A DNA stretch of 64,000 nucleotides, taken from positions 1 through 64,000 of the forward strand of contig JBAMJV010002973.1 of NCBI GenBank assembly GCA_037951105.1, given 5' to 3'. The DNA is from Echinarachnius parma (taxonomy: Eukaryota > Echinodermata > Echinoidea > Clypeasteroida > Echinarachniidae). The position numbers and the translations under genes are program-made. Below, piece by piece: positions 22,101-34,100 of the stretch (position 1 is the first letter of the stretch; the number at the start of each line of letters is the position of its first letter). Under the pieces are notes generated by a model. It was not told the origin of the DNA and did no database searches. It saw nothing but the letters and a program-made list of their open reading frames with translations.

Positions 22101-25100
22101 CCATTTGGCATGCCCCCACCCATGCGGTATGAGCCAGGTGGCCACCGGATGCCCCTACCCCCTCCACATGGTCCGTTCCCCCCTGGACCCCCTCCCCCGC
22201 TCCCTCCACCCCCTCCCAGGGGGATGCATGGTGGTCCCCCGAGGCCACCTGGCCCTCCTCCTCCCCACTTGAACATGAACATTCCCCCACCTCCTTTGCC
22301 AACTACATCTGCCCCAGTGTTGCCCCCGCCCATGCCCCCTGAGCGAAGGTCTCCACCACCGCTGCCTCCTATGTCATCAATTGCTGCTCCACCACCATCA
22401 GGTAAACAACTCTTCTTTCATTTTTGCCTATCAATTGGAAAATTCAAAGTAAACGGTCAACAAATATTAAAATTATACTTTGTCATTTAATCTCAGTATA
22501 GATACATTGTACTTGCCATGATAATTTGTCAAATACATGTAGTTCAAGCAGGGATATAATTGGGGCAAATCTTACATTTGCAGTCACACTGCAATGCTTT
22601 GATTGGAAGTGTTGATAGGATATCCAAAACTATACCTTGGCTATCAATTTATTCAAAGTACAGTAAATTGGTGAGATGTTATATAAGAAGTTGTTAAAAT
22701 TGCATTTTCATCTTTTTATAATTTCCCATGCATTGTAACATTCAAACCAAATCTGCAAAATGATGTTACAGTCAATCCATTCTCTGAGCTTTGCTGTCTG
22801 TAGTCTCTGTCTCAGCCCCTACAAGAACTCTCCCACAACTTGTCAGTGTCTTACTGTCAAACCGTGGGATATATGTTGGGTCTAGACTGGAGACTACACA
22901 CTGCAGGGAGATCCTCCACGTTGTCACTATCCAAAAATAGACCCATGGGGATATTCTGCATAGTGACATGACAAGTGGGTGGTCTCTTGAGCCCGCTGAA
23001 GAGTGACATGGTCTGATTGCAGTTTGAATCACAATAAATTATTTTACCTACTTTCGTAGTGGCCCGATCAGGCAATTCAAATAGAGACTTATCACATTTT
23101 GCTAACCCAAAACAAAATTTGGGTGGTGCAAAACAAAGAAAACATTGCTAAGTCTGTTAGTTTTGGTTGCCCTTATGATGCCACATGTTGGTGGCCCAAA
23201 GCTTCATTCTAGGAGTAGCAGGCAAGTGCTAGTTTAGGCCCTACATTTATTGCTGTAAAATGGTCTTGAAAAGAAATTGGCAAATAGTGACCAACTTCAA
23301 AACTCAAAGTGCTGTAGAATAGTACTGGCAAATAAGTGCCTGTATTATCACTATTTTCAAGCAATAGAAAAATAACTCGTACAAGTTTGTCAGATTTAAA
23401 TCCCAACTGGGTCACACTTATTTATGTCTGTCCTATTAGCAAATTTATAGTAAGCATTTGATCTAATAACTCCTCAGTACCACATCAAAAAAATATTTAG
23501 GAATGAATACAGCAATAAATAATTTGTCCTGAAATTATAATGCTCAGAACTTTCTTTGAAATTCACAATTGTCCTTGTTGTTCCTATCACAGTGCCTCAG
23601 CCCCCGGGCTCACCACCACGGGAGACTGGTCCACCCTCGCCGCCATCAACATCACCTAGCAAAAAACCTCCATACAATTCATCAGAAGGTAACTAATAAT
23701 GACAATAATAAGATAACGATGATGGTGACGACAATGATAATGATGATCATGATGATGATAGTAATTTGGTTATCCAAATATATACCTGGGCTATCAATTT
23801 ATTCAAATCGTGTTGAATTTGAAGAAGTCTTTGCAATTGCATTTTCAGCTTTTAGAATTTCTCATGCATTGTAACATTCAAAACAAATCTGCAAAATGAT
23901 GTTACAGTCAATCCATTCTCTGAGCTTTGCAGTCTGTAGTCTTTGTCTCAGCCCCTACAAGAACTCTCCCACAACTTGTCAGTGTCTTACTGTCAAACCG
24001 TGGGATATATGTTGGGTCTAGACTGGAGACTACACACTGCAGGGAGATACCCCACGATGTCACTATCCCAAAATAGACCCATGGGGATATTCTGGATGGT
24101 GACATGACAAGTGGGCAGTCTCTTGAGCCCGCTGAAGAGTGACATGGTCTGATTGCAGTTTGAATCATAAATCGATGCAAGAAATTATTGAACTTTCTTC
24201 CGTAGTGGCCCTATCGGGCGTTTAAAATAGAGACATATCAAAATTTGTTAGTCCAAAACTGATGAGTAATCGGTATATTATTACCCTGACTGAAGCCAAG
24301 CTGCCTTGCATGCCCATCAAGCATTTCATGATAATATTCCTGCCAGGCTGTATGAAGGCTAGAACTAATATACTACATCAATGGTGGCTGCTTATGTATC
24401 AGTATTGCATGTTTCGTCTGGCAGCAGGTGCAAAATAGGCCCACATAGGCCTAAAGAACCACTTTCAGATCGTTTGGAGTAACCTTTTTATACACCTTGA
24501 TAGAGAACAGTGACATTGAATAAATTATCTTACAGATTTTAAAGGAACTCAAAAGGTTAATAACATGTTCTTTTTTTATTTGTTCTTTCCTTCATTGCAG
24601 ATTTCTCTATGGAAGGCTACAATCCAGAAGACCCAAGTATGGAACCGCACGAACCGAGGCCTTACTACGGAGGCAATAGACCAGTAAGGCAGCCTTCAAG
24701 CAATCTAAGGACTCTTGTGGGTATAGAGACTGTTCCAACAACATCAAAGAAAGGTATATCCATATATAGTATGTGTCATTACCACTTGATTATTATATCA
24801 AATAACATCTTAATAAAAAATGACCTGGGATTAGGTCTCATGAACTGAGGCCTTACTACGGAAGCAGTAGACCAGTAAGGTAGCCTTCATGCAATCTAAG
24901 GACACTTGTGGGTATACATACTGTTCCCAATACATCAAAGAAAGGTACTAATATACTCGACATTTGTTATTACCTTCGGATAAAGTACTGTTCACATTAT
25001 TACTCAATGATAAGGCCCTAGTATGGAGCCACACGAACCGAGGCCTTACTACGGAGGCAATAGACCAGTAAGGCAGCCCAGTCTGAGGACACTTGTGGGG

Positions 25101-28100
25101 ATACAGACTGTTCCAACTACATCAGATTAAGTACTGTTCACATTAGTAATTAATGATAAGGCCCTAATATTAATACACCAGAACTATTCCATACCTATTC
25201 CAGTTCTAGTCCATATGCTCCTGCAAGTATTTCAGTATTATTCAAGTGCCACAGGGGTTATTTTGTGGTAACACTGATATTTTGTCCAAGTTTGCTTGGA
25301 ATTGCTATGTAGGTAATTGTTTTCTTTGATGCACAAAAACATAAGGCAGTATTGTCAATCTACCATGAGATGCTGCCATGTTGTTTTGTGCCAGAGTGAA
25401 TAAATTCCCTTGAAATCAACTTGTGTCTGTGAATACCACACAGTCTGCTTGTCAAGCACAAGGGAACAGAGAATAAATTCCCTTGAAATCAACTTGTGTC
25501 TGTGAATACCACACAGTCTGCTTGTCAAGCACAAGGGAACAGATTATTTTTCAGTTATTTCACTTCACATAATTTTGAAATGGTAATGGTAATTGAATTT
25601 CATCTAGACCAAAACAAAATTGGCAACGGTTGTTCCACTGAGACTAGTCTAGTCCATAGACCTGAGGGTCTAAACGGGGTAGTCTCCAATTGAGCATTAT
25701 GTCAATGGATTACATTAAACTTGGCTTTATAGGTCTTTTGTTGATGCAAAAGGAAACATACTAATCATACTTATCATCATCATTATTATTAATTATCTTT
25801 CCAGATCTGGAAGAGTTTGCTGCCCTCCAAGTCCAGGACAACTCCGACCAGAACCAGAGCGAGAGAAAGGTCGTTGACCTCAGGCAGGACCAGCCGATGG
25901 ACCAAGAACCACCACACGACCAGCGACGCGCCATCATCACAGGCATAGCATCAATGCCCCATGGGATGAATCAACACATGGGCGGAAGGCCGTCCCACCG
26001 AGGTGCTCCGTACCAGCGGGGAGGGGTCGGCAGGGGCCAGCAGATGGGAGGGGTCGGCAGGGGCCAGCAGATGGGTGGGGTCGGCAGGGGTCAGCAGATG
26101 GGTGGTGGAGTGGACCTGAGGACCAGGATAGGGGGCCAGGGGAAGGGGCGCTACGTGCCCAACAACCGGATACTGGAGGTGCGCAAGATCCCCCAGGGGT
26201 TCAACAGCATCACCAAGCTCAACGAGCACTTTGGCAAGTTTGGCAACATTGTCAACCTCCAGGTTAGTTGATGTAAAAAGTGTACAGTCTTAGTGGCCAT
26301 CTGTCAATGGCAGCCAGCTTGCTTTTAGATAGCAGCCACCAAAACAATAAATTAAACAGTTCCTGAATGATTGTGTTTCTGTTATGTAAGTGTAGTGCTA
26401 TTCAGAGTGAAGTGTCCCAGTGTTACCATTAATATGCCCATTTTCCGTTTGATTCCTGTAAATATTTATATGGCTACTGCTAGTATTTCAGTACTGAGCA
26501 CATAAATATATGTAGGATTCAAATGCCGAAAGGGTTATTTGTGGTAACACTGTGACATTTTGTCCTAATTTGCTTGGAATTGCTATGCAGGTAATTTTTA
26601 TGCCTCCGCCAACGAAGTGGCCGGAGGCATTATGTTTTCGGGTTGTCCGTCCGTCCGTCCGTCCGTCCGTACGTACGTCCGTACGTACGTCCGTCCGTCC
26701 GTCCGTCCGTACGTACGTCCCGTTTTCGTTCTCGCGATATCTCAAGAACCAGTTGACGGATCAATTTCAAACTTGGTATGAGTGTACATATTGGGGTGAC
26801 AATGATCTGATTAGATTTTAGGGGTCATGAGGTCAAAGGTCAAGGTCACAGGACTCAATATATATACAAAAATGCCTCGTTCTCGCGATATCTCAAAAAC
26901 TGGTTGACGGATTAAATTCAAACTTGGTATTAGTGTAGATATTGGGGTGGCAATGATCTGATTAGATTTTGGGGTTCATGAGGTCAAAGGTCAAGGTCAC
27001 AGTACTCAATGTATGTGTAAAAAAGCCTTGTTCTTGCGATATCTCAAGAACCGGTTGACGGATCAATTTCAAACTTGGTATGAGTGTACATATCGGGGTG
27101 CCACTGATCTGATTAGATTTTGGGGTTCATGAGGTCAAAGGTCAAGGTCACAGGACTCAATATGTATGCGAAAATGGCTTGTAATGGCAGAATTTCAAGA
27201 ACTGAATGTCAGATTTCAATCAAAACTCGGTACCTGAATGTATCATAAAGAGTTAAAGTAGCCATAAAATGTTGGGGTCATGAGATTGAGGTCAAGGTCA
27301 CGGGACTCATTATGCATGCAAAAAAGCTTGTAATGCCAAAATCTCAAGAACTAAATGTCAGATTTCAATCAAACTTGGTACCTGAATGTTTTTTAGGGAG
27401 CCATCAAAGATTAGGATCAGATGGTTAAGGTAACAGGACTCAAAATATATGAAAAATATTTTAAAAAATTAAATCAGTGCATGTTAATTTGGGCTTGATA
27501 TTAAAATCGCGTGATAGCGGAGGCATAATTTTCGATTGCGCGCAATCGAAGATCCATCTAGTTTGTCTTCTATGCACAAAAACATAAAGCTGTATTCTCA
27601 ATCTACCATGAGATGCTGCTATGTTGTTTTGTGCCAGAGCAAATAAACTCCCTTGAAATCAACTGGTGTCTGTGAATACCACACAGTCTGCTTGTCAAGC
27701 ACGAGGGAACAAATTATTTGTGGAATTCAATCGATAATGCTTATCTGATCTCATCCTTGTGTCTTGAGCTAAAACCTTGACCGAGTTGAATTCGCATTTG
27801 TTGAATAAATGTTTTCTTTGATCTCCATTTCTATATTCATGTGGTTTTCTTATCAACGAAAGTTGAAATTGCCCGACTTACAGTCTTTTTTTGCAATGCC
27901 CATGGATTTGACTTGCAAGGCATTGTGATGTAAATGCTGTCTCGGGACTGTTCAAATGTTTTTCTCAAGTTGAAATTTGCTGGATTAAAAGCCTTTACTG
28001 CAATGGGCATGGATTTGACTTGCAAGGCATTGTGATCTAATTGTGGTCCTGGGACTGTTTTACTACTATCTTTTCTTACCCTCCTACATCCAGATTGCCT

Positions 28101-31100
28101 ATGCACAGGATCAGGAGGCCGCTCTGCTGACATTCTCAACTCATTTAGAAGCCAAGAAGGCTTACCAGTCAACAGAAGCTGTCTTCAACAACCGCTTTGT
28201 CAAGGTCTTCTGGCATGTACCACCTGAAGTAAGTTTACCCTGTCACCAGGTCTAGTTGTGTGTGCATGTGATTGATGTCTGTGTTTGTTTATACAGCAAG
28301 CCTCCTCATTAACTTTTTTCTTCTAGCCCATCGGGCGTGTAAAATCATGAATGAGATCATATTACATGCCCCAACAACAAATTTACTTGCCCACAAAACC
28401 AGTGTGAATTTAAAAATAATAATAATCGTCCTGCTAGGTAGCACAATCAGTTTTGCAAATTAATCGCTTGTTTCATGTTGAGATTTTTATGTAAGGAATT
28501 AAATTTTTCTCACAGAGTTGAACGATTGGGTAACCATCTATGACATTTTGCTTGCCTGACATAAATGTTTACTTGCTGGGGCAAGTGGTAGTGTCAAGCC
28601 CTGTGTACAGTCGTACCTGCCTAAGGGCCATCTGAAAGGTTGCACGGACAGATATTATAACATTTATAATAAGAGTAATTAAAGATTTTCATGGATGGGC
28701 GTTTCGAGGGCAGTCCAAACGTAAATCACTAGGCTGGTCAGTACCAGCTACATTTCATTTCACAACATGCAACATGCAAGATGGCGATGCACATCTTGCA
28801 TGTTGTGAAAAACTCCTTTAAATCATTATTATTCAGTGAATGAATGTTTGTATGAACATATCTGACTCATATTGCCCAAGTTTCTATGATGATATACATT
28901 TGGTATGTGTTGTTGTTTTTCAGAACTCTTCTGGAGAGGAGTCCTCCCAGCCGCCCAGGAAGCACATGAAGCAGAGAATACAGATACCCAACAGACAGCA
29001 GCTGACTGTGGTTAGGAATAACCCACCCCCTCAAGAAAAGGTAACTAGCATTTATATGCACATTACCACACTGTTGTTTGACATAGGCAATGCATAGACA
29101 ATACATGGCTAGCAGGCTCATTTGACATGTTAGCGCATACATTGTCTCTGTACACATTGCCATACTGCTGTGTGTTGTATTAAATGATAAGACAATATAT
29201 AGCTAGCAGGCTAATTTGACATGCTAGTGCATGCATTGTGTATGGACACTGTACCACCAGGAAACTGCATAATGTGCACATGAAGCAGAGGATACAGATA
29301 CCCAACAGACAGCAGCTGACTGTGGTTAGGAATAACCCACCCCCTCAAGAAAAGGTAACTTTGACACATACGTACATTACTATACTGATGTGTGTTGTAA
29401 GCAATGCATACAAAATGCAAGGCCAGCAAGCTGATTTGACATGCTAATGCATGCATTGTGTATGGACACTGTACGACCAGAAACATCATTTTAACCATCT
29501 TATAATATTTAAAGTCAAGTGGTCAACGGTCACCATTAAAGGCAGGAGCATTTAAGACAAAATCTGCAAAATGATGTTACAGTCAATCCATTCTCTGAGC
29601 TTTGCAGTCTGTAGTCTCTGTCTCAGCCCCTACAAGAACTCTCCCACAACTTGTCAGTGTCTTACTGTCAAACCGTGGGATATATGTTAGGTCTAGACTG
29701 GAGACTACACACTGCAGGGAGATCCCCCACGATGTCATTATCCAAAAATAGACCCTTGGGAATATTCTGGATGGTGACATGACAAGTGGACAGTCTCTTG
29801 AGCCCACTGAAGAGTGACATGGTCTGATTGCAGTTTGAATCATTAATCAATGCAAGAAATTATCAAATTTTTCTTCCCTTATGGCCTAATCAGGCAATTG
29901 AAATAAAGACTTATCAAATTTTGGTGATGCAAAACAACCGTTATAACCATCTTATAATATTTTAAGTCAAGTGTTCAAAGGTCACCATTAAAGCCAGAAG
30001 CATTTAAAACTGCACCCAGTCAAAGTGCTCGAGTTTCTAACATAAACAATACAAATACAATACTACCATTTCTTTTATATTAATTCAGGCATCTGCACCA
30101 GGAGAAGCAGCACCTGGCCAGCCCTCACTGACGAAGACCATCCTCGACCCTAAGGCCATGGAAGTAAACCAGAGACTTGTCATTGTTCTCAATCTTGCTG
30201 CGGCAAAGAACGCGGATGCTGCTTTTAAAATGAAATAACAATTTTGACCAACTTGTTCTTCCGTCTCAATTCAGGCAGCAGCAGCAGGAGGGGGAGCAGC
30301 GCCCGCCCAGCCCTCCTTGACAAAGACAATCCTCAACCCTAAGGCCATGGAAGTAAACCAGCGACTCGTCACTGTCCAGAACAATCTTGCCGCGGCGAAG
30401 AAAGCGGAGGCTGCGCACAACTCTGCCGCGGTCGCCAAGAAACTCGCTGCGGCAAAAGAGGCTGTCAAGAAGAAACAGGACGAGATGAAGAAATTGGTGG
30501 CGAAAAAGCAGCTGGAGATTCGCAAGCAGAAGCAAGACCTTATGGATGGATTCATTCAACAACAAAAGGTAATGTTTTTTCACCCAAATTATGCAAAATT
30601 GAGTTGTCTTGTTTCAGTGTAAGAATAAGAGTTAGAATTAAAGATTATGATCTCACTTATACACAACTATGATGTTATTGGACCGCGAGGAAGGAAGAGG
30701 AAGCTTTTTAAAATATAGGTGTTTAAAAAGCAGCTGCCGATTCTCAAGCAGAAGCAAGATCTTATGGATGGGTTCATTCAACAACAAAAGGTAAGTTTGT
30801 TGTCTGAGTTATCTTGTTCAACTGGATATGTACATTATATATTCAGAATTTAAGCTGCAATGGTCCCACACATACAGAACTGTGTTTTGTTATTGGACAG
30901 TGATTGTTGACAGTGACAGTTGTTGTTGAATATCAGCTGGAGATTCACAAGCAGAAGCAGGATCTTATGGATGGATTCATTCAACAACAGAAGGTAAATT
31001 TGTTGTCCTAAGTTATCTTGTTCAACTGGATATGTATATAGTCAGAATTTAAGCTGTAATGGTCCCACACATGTATACAGAACTGTGTTTTTGTTATTGG

Positions 31101-34100
31101 ACAGTGATTGTTGACAGTGACAGTGGTTGTTGAATATCAGCTGGAGATTCACAAGCAGAAGCAGGATCTTATGGATGGGTTCATTCAACAACAGAAGGTA
31201 AATTTGTTGTCTTAAGTTATCTTGTTCAACTGGATATGTATATAGTCAGAATTTAAGCTGTAATGGTCCCACACATACAGAACTGTGTTTTTGTTATTGG
31301 ACAGTGATTGTTGACAGTGACAGTGGTTGTTGCATATCAGTTGGAGATTCACAAGCAGAAGCAGGATCTTATGGATGGGTTCATTCAACAACAAAAGGTA
31401 AGTTTGTTGTCTGAGTTATCTTGTTCAACTGGATATGTATATAGTCAGAATTTAAGCTGTAATGGTCCCACACATACAGAACTGTGTTTTTTTTATTGGA
31501 CAGTGATTGTTGACAGTGACAGTGGTTGTTGCATATCAGTTGGAGATTCACAAGCAGAAGCAGGATCTTATGGTTGGGTTCATTCAACAACTGAAGGTAA
31601 ATTGGTTGAGTGTCCCACGAGTCTTGTCCCATTGGATATGTTTACAGTAAGAATTGGAGGCCAAGCTGTAATGGTCCCACACAGTTTTCTTTTAGATAGG
31701 GACACTGAAAACAATAGATATAAACAATAATTCCTTAATAATTGTGTTTCCGTTTTGCAAGTGTAGGGATATTCTGAGTGAAGTGTCCCAGTGTTACTAT
31801 TAATGCGCCCATTTTCTGTTTAATTCCTGTAAATATTGATATGGCTACTGCAAGTATTTCAGTAGGATTCAAGTGCCACAGGGGTTATTTTGTGGTAACA
31901 CTGACATTTTGTTCAAGTTTGCTTGGTATTGCTATGTAGGTATTTTTTTCTTAGATGCACAAAAACATAAAGCAGTATTCTCAATCTACCATGAGAAGCT
32001 GCCATGTTGGTTTGTGCCAGAGTAAATAAACTCCCTTGAAATCAACTTGTGTCTGTGAATACCACACAGTCTGCTTGTCAAGCACAAGGGAACAAACTAT
32101 TTATGGAATTCAATCGATATTGCTTCTTTTCTGTCGATTCTTGTGTCTAGAGCTACAGTCAACCTTGACCGAGTTGAATTTACATATGTTGAAAGGTTTA
32201 CTCTGGTTCCCATTTATATGTTCATAGGTTTTTCTTATCAACGCAAGTTGAAATTTGCCCAATTAAAATTCTTTTCTGCAAAGCGATGGATTCGACTTGC
32301 AAGGCATTGTGATCTTGACAGTGACAGTGGTTGTTGAATATCAGTTGGAGATTCGCAAGCAGAAGCAGGATCCAGACTTGCCAACTGTCCCGTTTTTTGA
32401 ATTTTTTAGAAGTGTAAAATCGGGACGTCTCGATTTTTAACAGAGACCGAAAAAAAAAAAAAATCGAATTTGTGTGCGAGTGCGTTGTGTACAAAAATAG
32501 TCAATGTGCTTTAAGATATGGACTGCGGTAGAAAAGGTACATATTTGAATTATTTTGTATCCGTAATAATGTTGTACAGTGTTGTCTATATGACTTCCGT
32601 GTTACGCACCGTATACCCAGCCCGCGCCCGTCGCGGTCGTTTTGTCCCTCTTTCCAAAATTCAAATGTTGGCAAGTATGAGGATCTTATGGATGGGTAAA
32701 TTCAACAACAGAAAGTAAATTGGTTGAGTGTCCCATTGGACACATACATAACTTGTTATTGGACAATGATGGAGGCATAAGGTTTAATGGTGTAAATTTA
32801 GTTTTGTGTTATCTGTGTGATAAATAAGTCTGTGGTACTAATTTCATCCCTATTTTGCTCTAATTGTGTAGATACTGATATCCAAGTTGGAACAAGGCAG
32901 AACAACATTGACTCCAGACAAGAAAGCAGACATCATGAAGTCCATCAAGATATTGTCAGAAAACATTGAGAGTCCCCCCAAAGAAATTTGTATTTAACAA
33001 AAATGCATTCAATTTCTAAGTATCTGTGTGATAAATATGTTTCTGGTATTAATTTCATCTCTATTTGATTCTAATCATAGATACTGATATCCAAGTTGGA
33101 ACAAGGCAGGACGACATTGACTCCAGACAAGAAAGCAGACATCATGAAGTCCATTAAGACGTTGACAGAAAACATCGAGAAGACCAAGAAAGAACTGAGT
33201 GCCAAGCCATTGCCAAAAGACAAGAAACAGGTAAACATGATGATTATGTCTTGGTACTGTCTTCGTATTGCAACTAGTCAAACCTGTGTATATAGTGGCC
33301 ACCCAAGGGAAACGAGAATAGTGGCCATTGTAGACAGGTGACCACTAAAGACAGGTTCCATAGCACTGTTTTCCCCCTGCAGAGACCACTATTGATGGCC
33401 ACTATAGGCAGGTTGGTTGCTATAGACAGGTGGCCTCTAAGACAGGTTTAAAGGGTACCACCACCCAAAAATAATATTCTTATAAACGAAAGGTAACATC
33501 TGGAATTCCATTCCATCAACAAGTTCACAAATATATGTTTCCAGAAAAAAATATATAATCGGAAAACGCATCACCATTCTAAATCACGGTCTGATTGTAC
33601 GAGACTAATTTGTCCAGAGCGAATGAATCGCCCGGGATTCTATTGTCTCCAAACGTACGCGTTAATAGCATTGGCGCACTCGCAAATGTTTGGCCTGTAT
33701 GGAACCAGGAAATAGTAGTGGTTCCGTAAGTGGTGGAAATTAATTGCTTTGTTTATGAATTACACAACCCTTTGCAAAATGTTGTGTATCTATTTGATAT
33801 CACAAAACGGTACCAAAACATATAATTATGTGTTGTTCTCTGCCTAGTGGTCCCCATTAACTGTATATCTTATCCACATGCCTGCTTGGCTGGGGCAAGT
33901 AGACAAATCAGTTGTAGGCAAGTGCACTTGAAGTCACTTGCCCTACCAGGAGGGCGAGTAATTCAGATCCAAACTATTATGGGAAAATGTTTTAATTTTG
34001 CAAGGTTTTGTAATGCTAATTGCACGTTTCTCCTGAGCGTTCTTCAAATTGAATGCTCTTTTCCAAATGTTCAAAATGTACAAGTTTGGGTAAGCTATTT

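Noticed and set aside
22046..22333. Long Gly-rich minus-strand open frames
   Set aside because: Antisense shadow of the Pro-rich RBM26 exon 7; composition follows from CCC/GGG codons.
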